Source of the DNA: an uncultured Alcanivorax sp.
Lineage (GTDB): Bacteria; Pseudomonadota; Gammaproteobacteria; Pseudomonadales; Alcanivoracaceae
DNA: 64,000 nt
Direction: 5' to 3'
Assembly (NCBI RefSeq): GCF_947258575.1
Contig: NZ_CAMYIV010000009.1
Location: forward strand, 1-64,000
The position numbers and the translations under genes were made by a program. Positions 17,793-26,911 of the stretch are shown piece after piece (the first letter of the stretch is position 1; the number at the start of each line of letters is the position of its first letter). The notes under the pieces are model-generated. The model ran no database searches, was not told the DNA's origin, and saw only the letters and a program-made list of their open reading frames with translations.

Positions 17793-17871
17793 GTGAGTAA
17801 CGAGGTACGAGTTTCGAGTTGCGAAAACCTTTCCCGGTCTTCGCAACTCATTTCTCGACACTCGAAACTCA
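17793..17871. repeat. Heptad inverted element H3
   Basis: The left arm 17793-17827 has GTGAGTA, ACGAGGT, ACGAGTT, TCGAGTT and GCGAAAA. The right arm 17841-17871, read in reverse, has CTGAGTT, TCGAGTG, TCGAGAA and ATGAGTT, then GCGAAGA. In both arms positions 3-5 of nearly every unit are GAG, while the flanks vary. It fills the gap between the convergent fabY and DUF6351 genes. Confidence 0.85.
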
Positions 17872-17891
17872 GCATCCCCAGAGACTGAAGA

Positions 17892-20516
17892 TTAGCGAAT
17901 CTCCACCTCAAAGGCCGGCGATGCCCAGCCCTGGGGGGCGCTAGCGCCGTCATCAGCCAGCGGTGCACCGCCGTAAATCACCTGCTGCCCATCGCCGTAC
18001 TGCAGCCAGGTCTGCGTGGGCATTACCCCCTCGCCCGGCTTGCTGTAATCGCAAACGCCCTGCGGGAAGATGTCCGCCACCTGTTCGGCAAAGCCCTCCG
18101 GGTCCAGGGCCAGAGGATAATCCGCCGGGTCCACCGGTTTCAGCTGGCACTTGTTGGTCAGGGTTTCGATGCTGTCACCGGCCACGGTACGTGGTGTGCC
18201 GAAACGGGTCTGCACCACCGTCTGTTGCAGGTTCAGAATCGGGTCGGTGAGTGGCGACAGCAACTCGCCCAGCGTACCCAGCACGTCCCCCAGCACCGGC
18301 AGCTCGGACACTACCGGCAGCTCGCTGACATCCAGGCCACATACCTGGCCGCTAAGCGCATCCACTACCACGCCTGCTTCCGCCGGTGCCGGCGGCAGCA
18401 AGGACAGATCCAGCCCCGGCAGGATCGGGTCCGGGTACAGCAGGTTACCGGTCAACGGTACGATGGGCCCCTCCGGGCCGAACAGGGACGACACCGACAG
18501 ACAACGGTCACGGGCATAGACCGGCTTGTTGGCCACCACCTTTTCTGCCACTGGCGTGGCCGTGTCGTCCTGCTCGATGCCCGATAACCACAGGTCCATG
18601 ACCAGCAGGGCTTCGGTGGTGAACACCGTATCGCCAAACAGCGGCGCCGGACCATACCAAATCACATGGTTGTCGGCATGGCCCTGGGTCTGCTCCAGTC
18701 GCGCACGCATCTGCCAGGAATGGTAGGCATCGTGGGCGATGCCCGGGTCCGGGCCACGCAGATCAATGATCGGCACCTTGGCCAGATGCTCGGCGGTGTT
18801 GATGGCGCCGGTGCGGTAGGCATTTCGCAAGGCTTGCGGATCGGCCACGGTGCGTTCGGCCTGGTAGTCGATATCCACGCTCAAGCCACCGATTTCGCGA
18901 TTTACCCTGAGGAACTGCTCGCCACTGATCAGCCCGCTTTGCAGCGCCTTCAAACCATACTGAACGCCCACATTATCCAGCGGAATACCGCCAAAACCGC
19001 GACCGACAAGCTGTTCGTTGCTGGACCATACCGATGGATCACGGGGACCAAACTGATTGATCATGTAATCCAGCAACCCGCAGCGCAGCCCATCCGGCTG
19101 AGTCTCGGCGTCATACACCGCGACCCCTTCCTGCAGACCCGGGCAGTCTTCCTGGTTCGGATAGGCGGACGGGAAAAATGCCAGATCGGAGACCACCGGG
19201 TTCAGCGGCAAGTGACCATAAAAGGCCGACCATTGCGCGGCCGGAATCACCCCGGATGTCAGCAGCGAAGTAACCACCTCCTGAAACCCCTGCGGGTCGG
19301 TGGGCAGCTGATTGCCGAAGTAATTGCTGAGCAGGTTGTAGTCTGCAAACTGGGTAGCGGTGGTCCACACATCCGGGTAGGAGCACTGCACGATCAGCCC
19401 CTGATAAATGCCCGGGTAGGCATTGGCCACATGCTGCTGGGTGATGGAGCCACCGGAGCAGCCGGTACCGATGGTGTAACGGATTTCCCCGTACTGTTCG
19501 ATGATGCGCTCTTTACCCATCATCAGCGATTCCGCCGCCGTCACCAGATTGGCGTTATGGCCCAGGTTGGCCTGGGCGGTGGACAGGGTCATGAAACCCC
19601 GCGCCAGTGCAGTGGTAATACTGTCACCCAGTAACAGCTCGGCGCCCGCCGGCGCGGTGCCGGCGATATCTCCGCGGGGCACCTCACCCATGCCATAACT
19701 GACACCCACGTTACCGCCATGATGGATCAGCAGTTTGCCGTTCCATTGCGGTTGCGGTGTCAGAGCGGTCCAGGGCTGATCCGGCTGATAGAGGGTCATG
19801 ATCAGATAACGGTCACGATTCATCACCCCCTCTTCCATACGCACAATAAAGGGCACGTCTACGCCTTCATCGGTGGTTATCCGGGCAATACTGTCATCCG
19901 CCGGTGGATTCGCCGGGTCATAGGGCTGGAAGGCTTGCGGCAAGCCGGGGTTTTCCGGATCGAAATTGGTCAGCAGACTTTCCAGCTTGTTGGCCGGCAC
20001 ATACTGAAAGGTGTATTCCGGCGGCTGGTTGCACTGGGCATCCACCGCCTGCTCGTTGGTGCACTGCCAGGGTTGCAGCTGGGGCCCGGAAAACACCGGA
20101 CCGCCATTGGGGTGGTTGATGATCTGCCGCTCCAGCACCGACTCATCCGCCAGCACCACGGTGACCGTGTTGGCTCCCAGCACCATACCGCCCAGCAAGC
20201 CCTTGAGGGTGCCCTCGCTGGTTGCCGTCAATTGCCCGGTCACCTCCCGATCATCCAGCATGACCTTTGCCCCGCTTAGCAGGGCGCTATCGTCGGCAGT
20301 AATTTCCACCAGGGCATCACCGCCACTGATCAGGTCCGCACGGTTGGAGAGCACGCGTATTTCCCCTTCTCCCGCCCGCGGGGCCTCGGGGAGATCCGGA
20401 TCGGGCGTATTCGGGACCGGATTACTGGCGGCGGGTGACGAGGAAGAACCGCCACCGCCACAGGCGGCCACCAGGGCCACCAGGGCAGCGGCCAGCAAAC
20501 GAGAAAGGGCTTTCAT
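17892..20516 (-). CDS. DUF6351-like lipoprotein with alpha/beta-hydrolase features
   Basis: An 874-residue lipoprotein. The signal peptide ends at Cys19 (LVAAC) and is followed by a Gly/Ser/Pro-rich linker (20-50). An Ig-like beta domain spans about 52-135. The large catalytic-looking domain contains NGKLLIHHGGNVG (259-271) and a nucleophile elbow with Ser354 (GCSGG), then a His in GHADNHV near residue 620. These are hydrolase-type motifs, and the pattern recalls the DUF6351 family. It probably sits on the outer membrane or cell surface as an esterase or depolymerase-like enzyme; the substrate is unknown. A 16-bp palindrome lies 40 bp upstream of the start. Confidence 0.75.
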   Translation of the reverse strand: MKALSRLLAAALVALVAACGGGGSSSSPAASNPVPNTPDPDLPEAPRAGEGEIRVLSNRADLISGGDALVEITADDSALLSGAKVMLDDREVTGQLTATSEGTLKGLLGGMVLGANTVTVVLADESVLERQIINHPNGGPVFSGPQLQPWQCTNEQAVDAQCNQPPEYTFQYVPANKLESLLTNFDPENPGLPQAFQPYDPANPPADDSIARITTDEGVDVPFIVRMEEGVMNRDRYLIMTLYQPDQPWTALTPQPQWNGKLLIHHGGNVGVSYGMGEVPRGDIAGTAPAGAELLLGDSITTALARGFMTLSTAQANLGHNANLVTAAESLMMGKERIIEQYGEIRYTIGTGCSGGSITQQHVANAYPGIYQGLIVQCSYPDVWTTATQFADYNLLSNYFGNQLPTDPQGFQEVVTSLLTSGVIPAAQWSAFYGHLPLNPVVSDLAFFPSAYPNQEDCPGLQEGVAVYDAETQPDGLRCGLLDYMINQFGPRDPSVWSSNEQLVGRGFGGIPLDNVGVQYGLKALQSGLISGEQFLRVNREIGGLSVDIDYQAERTVADPQALRNAYRTGAINTAEHLAKVPIIDLRGPDPGIAHDAYHSWQMRARLEQTQGHADNHVIWYGPAPLFGDTVFTTEALLVMDLWLSGIEQDDTATPVAEKVVANKPVYARDRCLSVSSLFGPEGPIVPLTGNLLYPDPILPGLDLSLLPPAPAEAGVVVDALSGQVCGLDVSELPVVSELPVLGDVLGTLGELLSPLTDPILNLQQTVVQTRFGTPRTVAGDSIETLTNKCQLKPVDPADYPLALDPEGFAEQVADIFPQGVCDYSKPGEGVMPTQTWLQYGDGQQVIYGGAPLADDGASAPQGWASPAFEVEIR

Positions 20517-20555
20517 GGGACACTCCAGGCCGGCGCGCGGGCCAGCTTATTGTTA

Positions 20556-20571
20556 TTAACATCAGTGTTAA
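20556..20571. promoter_or_regulatory. Palindromic candidate operator
   Basis: TTAACA and TGTTAA with a 4-bp centre form a perfect inverted repeat between the DUF6351 gene and the divergent PLD gene, closer to the former. The binding regulator is unknown. Confidence 0.4.
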
Positions 20572-20745
20572 CCCATTCTCATGGACAGGGTGGCGACTTA
20601 CTGTTGATGTGCAGTAGCAGGATAGTTACAGGAAGGCGGCATTCTTTGCAGAATGTTGTACGAATGTACCATCGCACCGTTAAAACCCGGTTCAGGCTCT
20701 CACCGCTCCCTGCTAAGGTAGCCGCAATCAACCGATGGACTGCCC

Positions 20746-22173
20746 ATGATTCGACTGAAACTTGCCCTGTTCATGCTGCTGGCGCTGATCGCCTGCACCG
20801 CCCTCTGGCATCGTTACAAACCGCTGCCTGACGGTCTGGCCCATGAATCGCCGTTGCTACCCGCCCAGGGCCTGAACCTGCTGGTGGACGACACCTGGGA
20901 AACCGCCGATGGCAAGCGCGCCATGCGCCAGACCATTTTCGACGAGGCCCTGCGACTGATCGGCCAGGCCCGACAACTGGTTGTGGTGGACATGTTTCTG
21001 TTCAATGCCTTTCAGGGCACCGACGATGCCAGCTACCGACCCCTGTCCGCACAGTTGACCCGGGCACTGGCGGACAAGAAACAGCAGCAACCGGATCTGC
21101 CGGTCATCCTGATCACCGACCCGATCAACACCCTCTACGGCGGTCTGCACAGCGAGCACCTGGAACGCCTGGAAGACGCCGGGGTGATAGTGATCACCAC
21201 CCCGCTGACACGTCTGCGCGACTCCAACCCGAGCTGGTCCGGCATCTGGCGGATCTGCTGTCAGTGGCTGGGCAACAGCAACGAGGGAGGCTGGCTGCCC
21301 AATCCCATGGGGCCCGGCAAGGTCACCCTGCGCAGCTACCTGACCCTGCTCAACTTCAAGGCCAACCACCGCAAGACCCTGGTGGTGGATGAAGGCGACC
21401 GCTGGACCGCTCTGGTCACCACGGCCAATCCCCATGATGCCAGCAGCGCCCACAGCAATCTCGGCATCACCTTCCAGGGCCCCGCCGTTAAGACACTGCT
21501 GGAGAGTGAGCTGGCCGTAGCACGAATGGTAGGCGTCAGCCTGCCCGATCTGCCGGCCGCCCCCGACGCCGAAACGTCAGACAGCGCCGCCGCCCAGCTA
21601 CAGGTGCTCACCGAAGGCGCCATCCGCGATGCCCTGCTGGCCGCCATTGAGCGCAGCCAGCGCGGCGAAGCGCTGGATGTGTCGGTGTTCTACCTGTCTC
21701 ACCGCCCCCTGGTGAAAGCGCTTCTGGCGGCCCATGAGCGAGGAGTGACAGTCCGTGTGCTGCTGGACCCCAACAAGGATGCCTTCGGCCGTCAGAAGAA
21801 TGGCATTCCCAACCGTCAGGTGGGCGCGGAACTGCGGGCTGCGGGCATCGAGGTGCGCTGGTGCAACACTCAGGGCGAGCAGTGCCATACCAAGATGTTG
21901 TTACGCAGAGGATCAGAACGCTCAGAAGTGATTATCGGCTCCGCCAACTTCACCCGCCGCAATCTGGACAACCTGAACCTGGAAAGCAGCGTGCGAGTGC
22001 TGGCGAAAACGGATCAGGCCATTATGGTCGATGCCCGATCCGCTTTCGCCAGACGCTGGGAAAATCGTGACGGGGAGAAACACAGTACCGATTACGATGT
22101 GTATGCGGATGAAGCGAGCTGGAAGTACTGGGTGTATCGGGTAATGGAATTTACCGGGTGGAGTAGTTTTTAG
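20746..22173 (+). CDS. Phospholipase D-like protein
   Basis: 475 residues with an N-terminal membrane anchor or uncleaved signal (residues 4-20) and two HKD motifs. The first is H208-x-K210 (NHRKTLVVD) and the second H381-x-K383 (CHTKMLL), followed by GSANFTRRNLDN. This is the PLD/cardiolipin synthase superfamily fold, with an active site formed by both motifs. The N-terminal stretch suggests periplasmic exposure. A phospholipid transferase or hydrolase role is likely; nuclease activity cannot be excluded. The spacing between motifs and the inserted CCQWLGNSN segment differ from standard Cls. Confidence 0.82.
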   Translation: MIRLKLALFMLLALIACTALWHRYKPLPDGLAHESPLLPAQGLNLLVDDTWETADGKRAMRQTIFDEALRLIGQARQLVVVDMFLFNAFQGTDDASYRPLSAQLTRALADKKQQQPDLPVILITDPINTLYGGLHSEHLERLEDAGVIVITTPLTRLRDSNPSWSGIWRICCQWLGNSNEGGWLPNPMGPGKVTLRSYLTLLNFKANHRKTLVVDEGDRWTALVTTANPHDASSAHSNLGITFQGPAVKTLLESELAVARMVGVSLPDLPAAPDAETSDSAAAQLQVLTEGAIRDALLAAIERSQRGEALDVSVFYLSHRPLVKALLAAHERGVTVRVLLDPNKDAFGRQKNGIPNRQVGAELRAAGIEVRWCNTQGEQCHTKMLLRRGSERSEVIIGSANFTRRNLDNLNLESSVRVLAKTDQAIMVDARSAFARRWENRDGEKHSTDYDVYADEASWKYWVYRVMEFTGWSSF

Positions 22174-22184
22174 GGATAAACGCC

Positions 22185-22328
22185 GTAGGAGCGCCGCTTG
22201 AGGCGCGAACTCCCAGGTTCGAGTTGCGAGAAACGAGTTTCGAAAACCAACAAAGCCCAACTCACGGTTTCTTCTTTCGGAGCTCGCCGCCCTGCAAGGC
22301 CGGTTCGCCCCTCAAGCGGGGCTCCTAC
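22185..22328. repeat. REP-like inverted pair 4 enclosing heptad repeats
   Basis: The units at 22185-22210 (stem triplet GCC/GGC) and 22303-22328 (read in reverse, stem triplet CCC/GGG) differ in stem sequence, but each is internally complementary. Heptad units (22217-22244) lie between them. Confidence 0.8.
22217..22244. repeat. Heptad units H4
   Basis: GTTCGAG, TTGCGAG, AAACGAG and TTTCGAA: four 7-bp units related to element H3. The matching right arm is degraded; only a weak counterpart (CAACTCACGGTTTC) is visible near 22258-22271. Confidence 0.6.
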
Positions 22329-22382
22329 GGCGAGCCCGTGTCATGCCTAGAAGCCTCGCTGGCGACGCTCCTAAGGTCGCAA

Positions 22383-22685
22383 TTATTCCGTCGCCGGGGC
22401 GTCTTTTACCGGCCTGTTGCGATACCAATCCACACCACTGACTGCACCGTTGATCAGCCAGGCAGCGGCGACCAGGCCCCCGGCCATGGGCCAACCCCAG
22501 GTGTCCGGCAGCAGGTCGGTGCCGGGTACAAACACCAGGAACAGCACGGTTTCCAGTACTGCCAGCAACAAGGGGGCCGCCAATCGAGCCGGGTAATGCA
22601 GCTCAATGCCCAGCCAGCGCAGAACGGCGCCGCCCATGCCAAGGCCAAGCCAGATAACGATCAGACCACCAATAATCACTGCCAC
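22383..22685 (-). CDS. Small integral membrane protein, unknown
   Basis: 100 residues with three hydrophobic segments (about 2-24, 33-52 and 67-83) and a charged C-terminus. The GTG start has AGGAG 8 nt upstream, located inside the end of the preceding gene, so it is translationally linked to the MmcQ/YjbR gene. No family recognised. Confidence 0.65.
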   Translation of the reverse strand: MAVIIGGLIVIWLGLGMGGAVLRWLGIELHYPARLAAPLLLAVLETVLFLVFVPGTDLLPDTWGWPMAGGLVAAAWLINGAVSGVDWYRNRPVKDAPATE

Positions 22686-22687
22686 CG

Positions 22688-23086
22688 TTAACGCTCCTGT
22701 TCCTGTTGTCCGTAGAGTGCCTCACGGCCGTGCCGGACCGCCATGCCTTCGCGGACTTTTTTCGGCAGTCCAGCCACCACCAGAGCGTAGGAATGATCAA
22801 TCATGCGCTGGATTTCCCCCGCCGGGATGGAGCCGTCCAACTTGATGGTATTCCAGTGTTTCTTGTTCATGTGGTAACCGGGAATCACAGCTTCGAAGAT
22901 ATCCCGCAGTGCCTGCGCCTGGTCCGGATCACATTTGAGATTCATGCGCCCTTCGCCCTGCTCTTCCCCCAGTGTCGCGAACATCTTGTCCCGCACCTTC
23001 ATCACCGCCACATCCGGGCCGAAGGGAAAATCCTCTCGCGCTTCCGGCTTGCTCAACAGATACGCTTGTGCGGCTTTGGCATCCAT
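22688..23086 (-). CDS. MmcQ/YjbR family protein
   Basis: 132 residues with the YjbR-type DNA-binding-like fold pattern: PEAREDFPFGPDVAVMKVRDKMFA at the start, MNLKCDPDQAQALR in the middle and GYHMNKKHWNTI, then IDHSYALVVAGLPKK at the end. A TTG two codons upstream of the ATG is an alternative start. The role is poorly known in the family; the fold is described as double-wing-like. Forms a two-gene unit with the small membrane protein. Confidence 0.88.
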   Translation of the reverse strand: MDAKAAQAYLLSKPEAREDFPFGPDVAVMKVRDKMFATLGEEQGEGRMNLKCDPDQAQALRDIFEAVIPGYHMNKKHWNTIKLDGSIPAGEIQRMIDHSYALVVAGLPKKVREGMAVRHGREALYGQQEQER

Positions 23087-23244
23087 GATCAAGACATCCC
23101 TGATTGACCCGCTATTCCGGCATTGGCCGGTTGGGAGACGGCCACAGTAAGGCTGTCATCATACCTCTCCCTGCTCATCGCCGCAGCACAGGGGCCCCAG
23201 CACTCAGCGGATGAGGAAGGGCGGGCCGGGAGATTCGCGCCCAA

Positions 23245-23272
23245 TAAAAAACCCCGGCGGATAGCCGGGGTC
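23245..23272 (-). terminator. Rho-independent terminator (minus strand)
   Basis: ACCCCGGC and GCCGGGGT around GGATA, followed on the minus strand by a run of T. It lies about 190 bp past the prfC stop and most likely ends that transcript. Confidence 0.75.
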
Positions 23273-23406
23273 TTGTGTCCCGACAGTACCCTTGTGAGGC
23301 GGGGCCGAAACAAGTCAGGAAGTTTACCCGCTTGTGAAAAGGATCGCGACCGCTGAGGCAGTGCATTTACCCATCATGCACGATGCTCATCGCTGACGGG
23401 AAATAC

Positions 23407-23448
23407 CACGCAACAATGCGAAGCTCGTGTTACTCGCATTGTTGCGTG
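23407..23448. repeat. Perfect 15-bp inverted repeat past prfC
   Basis: CACGCAACAATGCGA (23407-23421) and its exact inverse (23434-23448) around a 12-nt loop. No T-tract follows, so it is not a classical terminator. The 7-bp spacing of its GCG-containing words hints that it is a degenerate member of the heptad family. Confidence 0.6.
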
Positions 23449-23462
23449 CGTCTGCTGCGTTG

Positions 23463-25046
23463 CTATGAAATTTCGCGGGTCTCGCGGAAGCGGATCTCCG
23501 GATGACGCTCCTGTGCCAGTTGCAGGTTCACACGGGTCGGTGCCAGGTAGGTCAGGTGACCCGCGCCGTCGCGGGACAGGTTGTCATAGGCCTTGCGCTC
23601 GAAGGCGGTCAGCTCTTTGTCGCTGCCGGCTTCGATCCAGCGCGCTGTCGCCACACTGACCGGTTCATAGCGGCAATCCACGCCGTATTCCCCTTTCAGG
23701 CGAGCGGCCACCACATCGAACTGCAGGGTGCCCACGGCGCCCAGAATCACGTCGTTGTTGCGCAACGGGAAGAACACCTGGGTGGCGCCCTCTTCCGCCA
23801 GCTGAGTCAGCCCCTTGTGCAGCTGCTTGCTCTTCAGCGGGTCGTTGAGCACCACACGCTGGAACAATTCCGGGGCGAAGTGGGGAATGCCGGTGAAGGC
23901 CAACTCTTCCCCTTCAGTGAAGGTGTCACCTATCTGGATGGTGCCGTGGTTGTGCAGGCCGATGATATCGCCGGAAAAAGCCTCTTCCACGTTGTCACGC
24001 TCACCGGCCAGGAAGGTCAACGCATCAGGAATACGCACGTCCTTGCCGGTACGCACCTGCTTGAGCTTGATACCCTTGTGGTATTTGCCGGAACAGATGC
24101 GCATGAAGGCGATGCGGTCGCGGTGGCGGGGGTCCATGTTCGCCTGAATCTTGAACACGAAGCCGGTCATCTTGGGCTCGTCGGCGACTACGGTACGCGC
24201 GGTGGCATCGCGGGGCTGGGGCGGCGGTGCCCACTTCACCAGGCCGTCAAGCATGTGATCGACGCCGAAGTTGCCCAGGGCGGTACCGAAGAACACCGGG
24301 GTCAACTTGCCGGCCAGGAAGCGTTCTAGATCGAATTCGTGGCTGGCGCCCTGTACCAGCTCCAGGGTCTCGCGCAGTTCTTCGGCGTAGTCGGCCCCCA
24401 CGGCCTGGTCCAGCTCGGGATTATTGAGGCCTTTTACTTCGCGCACGTCCTGCACGGTGTGGCCCTGACCGGTCTTGTAGAGCACGGTGGTGTCAGTGAG
24501 GAGGTTGTAGACACCCTTGAAGCTCTTGCCCATACCGATGGGCCAGGTAATCGGAGCGCACTCAATCTTGAGCACATCCTCGATTTCATCAAGCACTTCA
24601 ATGCCGTCACGGACGTCCCGGTCCAGCTTGTTGATAAAGGTAAGGATCGGCGTGTCGCGCAAGCGACACACTTCCATCAGCTTGACGGTCCGCTGCTCCA
24701 CACCCTTGGCGGCATCGATAACCATCAGCGCCGAATCCACCGCAGTGAGGGTGCGGTAGGTGTCTTCAGAGAAGTCGGCGTGGCCGGGGGTATCCAGCAG
24801 GTTGACGGTGGCATCCTTGTAGGGGAACTGCATCACCGAGGTGGTCACCGAAATGCCCCGCTCCTTCTCCATCTCCATCCAGTCAGAGGTGGCGTGCTTG
24901 CCGGACTTCTTGCCTTTCACGGTACCTGCGCTCTGGATCAGGTTGCCGTACAACAACAGTTTTTCGGTAATGGTGGTTTTACCGGCGTCCGGGTGCGAAA
25001 TAATCGCGAAGGTGCGGCGCTTGGCCACCTGGTCTTGCAGGCTCAT
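23463..25046 (-). CDS. prfC: Peptide chain release factor 3
   Basis: A 527-residue translational GTPase that recycles RF1/RF2 after termination. The P-loop [13 protein letters not shown] is at residues 18-30, DTPGHADF marks G3 and NKLDRD marks G4. The length and N-terminus ([24 protein letters not shown]) are typical of RF3 rather than EF-G. The ATG follows a plausible SD. Single gene. Confidence 0.97.
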   Translation of the reverse strand: MSLQDQVAKRRTFAIISHPDAGKTTITEKLLLYGNLIQSAGTVKGKKSGKHATSDWMEMEKERGISVTTSVMQFPYKDATVNLLDTPGHADFSEDTYRTLTAVDSALMVIDAAKGVEQRTVKLMEVCRLRDTPILTFINKLDRDVRDGIEVLDEIEDVLKIECAPITWPIGMGKSFKGVYNLLTDTTVLYKTGQGHTVQDVREVKGLNNPELDQAVGADYAEELRETLELVQGASHEFDLERFLAGKLTPVFFGTALGNFGVDHMLDGLVKWAPPPQPRDATARTVVADEPKMTGFVFKIQANMDPRHRDRIAFMRICSGKYHKGIKLKQVRTGKDVRIPDALTFLAGERDNVEEAFSGDIIGLHNHGTIQIGDTFTEGEELAFTGIPHFAPELFQRVVLNDPLKSKQLHKGLTQLAEEGATQVFFPLRNNDVILGAVGTLQFDVVAARLKGEYGVDCRYEPVSVATARWIEAGSDKELTAFERKAYDNLSRDGAGHLTYLAPTRVNLQLAQERHPEIRFRETREIS

Positions 25047-25129
25047 GGGGCTTCCGACTCTGACAGGATTTTCGAGGGCGCGAGTATAACAGCCTTGCGT
25101 GCCCTTATCAGGCTCTCAGCGCCACCCTG

Positions 25130-25465
25130 TCAGACGATGCCGGAGCCTTTCAGCTGACGCTGACGCATTAGCAGATAGAGGGCAAATCCCACCGCAACAC
25201 CAGGGACCAGCCCCAGCAGCAGCGCCAACCAACCGCCGCGGACCTGGTAACGCTGACGCTCGAAGATCACCCAGATGGCAAGTACCACCCAGCACAAAAT
25301 CACATCCGTGGAATACCCGGCCGCAAAGGGATTCACGAAGCCTCCGGCGGCGGCAGCCAGGATATCCGGGTTCTCGAGCAGCGGCGGGATGATCAGCACC
25401 GCAAACACCACACAAAAGCTCAGGGCTACCAGCAATAACAGTCGACGAAACAGGTTCTCTGACAC
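25130..25465 (-). CDS. DUF2834-like membrane protein
   Basis: 111 residues with three hydrophobic segments: about 8-28, then 50-66 (LCWVVLAIWVIFERQRY) and 79-97, ending in a basic tail (MRQRQLKG). The FVNPFAAGYSTDVILCW-xx-A-x-WVIFE pattern matches what I know of DUF2834 proteins. Function unknown. Located upstream of prfC on the same strand, 83 bp away. Confidence 0.65.
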   Translation of the reverse strand: MSENLFRRLLLLVALSFCVVFAVLIIPPLLENPDILAAAAGGFVNPFAAGYSTDVILCWVVLAIWVIFERQRYQVRGGWLALLLGLVPGVAVGFALYLLMRQRQLKGSGIV

Positions 25466-25535
25466 AGGCCAAGTCCTCGCAATAGGTCATCCGTAATCAC
25501 CGTATCCTTGAGGATTTACTCTGGCGTGTCCACCA

Positions 25536-25664
25536 AGGCAGCCTCTGAATCACTCCTTGCGTACTCATCGTGGCCGGAAGGGTGCAGCTGTTGTGCTCTT
25601 CAGGCCGCGCTCTGCGGGTCATCCTGACAAGCTGATCATGCAAGGAGTGATTCAGAGGCTCCCT
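25536..25664. repeat. Palindromic MITE-like element
   Basis: Terminal inverted repeats of 25 bp at 25536-25560 and 25640-25664 match except for one position; the inner 21 bp are exact (AGCCTCTGAATCACTCC...). The 79-bp interior has no ORF of its own. It fills the gap between the DUF2834-like gene and the lipoprotein gene. Confidence 0.65.
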
Positions 25665-25730
25665 AACACTTCAGGGCGAACCAAAAGCAGTGCTAGAGTG
25701 TCGGTTCCAGAACAACAAGGATGCCAGACC

Positions 25731-26150
25731 ATGCCTGTTTATCTCCGCGCTTTCGCTGCCCTCTTCCTCGCCACCCTGCTGGCGGCCTGCAGCCGTACCC
25801 CGGATGCCGGCGATGCCCGTAAAGCGCTGGAAGCAGAACTGGACAACGCGCACCTGTCCGGCCTGTTGGCAGTCACCGATGTGGAAAAGCGTAATGGCTA
25901 CGACGATGGAGACGGCCGCTACACGCTGGAAGTGGATTACCAGCTGAAAGCCAGAGAAGATCTGGGTGGTTACACCGACAAGATCAAGGGCAATGAAGAT
26001 CTGTCCGGCATGGATCGCTTCGCCATGATCATGACCCTCAGCGCCCTGCGCATGGAGCACGGCAACTTCAAGAAGGGTGATACCTTCCAGCGCCAGCGGG
26101 TGATTACCTTCCGGGATTCTGAGAACGGCTGGATGCCCATTCAGGAGTAA
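25731..26150 (+). CDS. Small lipoprotein, unknown
   Basis: 139 residues; signal peptide with lipobox LAAC (Cys20). The mature part is acidic and alpha/beta (DARKALEAELDNAHL, GRYTLEVDYQLKARE). ATG 25731 is preceded by AAGGATG. Upstream codons in the same frame fall in the palindromic element and are unlikely to be translated. No named family. Confidence 0.75.
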   Translation: MPVYLRAFAALFLATLLAACSRTPDAGDARKALEAELDNAHLSGLLAVTDVEKRNGYDDGDGRYTLEVDYQLKAREDLGGYTDKIKGNEDLSGMDRFAMIMTLSALRMEHGNFKKGDTFQRQRVITFRDSENGWMPIQE

Positions 26151-26182
26151 CGGGAAGCTGTTCGAATCGCACCTTGCCTGCT

Positions 26183-26403
26183 GTAGGAGCGGCTCTCGAG
26201 CCGCGAACCGAGCGTAGCGAGGCGACAAAGTTCAAGGTTTGACCACCATTCTTTCTGGAACCTGTCGAGCCTTGGGAGCCCTGATCGCCCTGCGGACGAT
26301 TTCCGCGCAAGCGCGGTTCGCGCCTCAAGAGGTATTATTCGCTTCGCTCACCCTTCGGGCCGCACGGAACTACGTGCGTTACTCCGCTACGCTCCGTTCC
26401 TAC
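26183..26403. repeat. REP-like composite element 5, right unit split
   Basis: The left unit 26183-26208 has the GGC/GCC stem. The spacer carries CTGATCGCCCTGCGGACGAT, the shared module. The right unit starts at 26316 (GTTCGCGCCTCAAGAGGT), is interrupted after 18 bp, and its last 8 bp (GTTCCTAC) reappear at 26396-26403, followed by the usual agcggcttcgtag. The intervening segment is GC-rich with short palindromes. Confidence 0.7.
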
Positions 26404-26431
26404 AGCGGCTTCGTAGATAGGATGTAGAGAA

Positions 26432-26911
26432 TTATTTATGCCCGCTGGTGAGCAGGCACTGCATCAATACCGCATTCTCGTGCCCGTCCACCTTGCGGTA
26501 ATAGTTCTTGCGCACCCCACAGACCTCAAAGCCCAGCTGGCGGTAGAGTCCCTGGGCACTTTGGTTGCTTTCCCGCACTTCCAGATAGACCACGGTCATG
26601 GCATCGGCGCGGGCCGCCTCGAGAGCCTGTTGCAGTAATCGCCGGGCGATGCCGTGGCGTTGCCAGGCCGGGGCCACGGCGATGTTGAGGACATGGGTTT
26701 CGTCGAGGATTCGCGACAGGATCAGAAAGGCCGCCGGCACGTCGTCCACGGTGGCCACCTGGCACAGATAATTGGTGTTGCCCAGGCAATCGTGAAAGTG
26801 GGCGCTATTCCAGGGGGTCAGCTGGGCGACGGTTTCGATGGCCATCACCGCGCCTACGTCTTCCAGCTCCATGGCACGGATGGCTGCCACGCGGGTCCGC
26901 TCACTCGCCAT
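26432..26911 (-). CDS. rimI: Ribosomal protein S18-alanine N-acetyltransferase
   Basis: A 159-residue GNAT enzyme acetylating the N-terminal alanine of ribosomal protein S18. Signature blocks are VLNIAVAPAWQRHGIARRLL (acetyl-CoA-binding Q/R-x-x-G-x-A), YLEVRESNQSAQGLYRQLGFE and YYRKVDGHENAVLM, all typical of RimI. The ATG at 26911 overlaps the end of the upstream psi-like gene by about 10 bp, so the two are coupled, the same order as holD-rimI elsewhere. Confidence 0.92.
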   Translation of the reverse strand: MASERTRVAAIRAMELEDVGAVMAIETVAQLTPWNSAHFHDCLGNTNYLCQVATVDDVPAAFLILSRILDETHVLNIAVAPAWQRHGIARRLLQQALEAARADAMTVVYLEVRESNQSAQGLYRQLGFEVCGVRKNYYRKVDGHENAVLMQCLLTSGHK

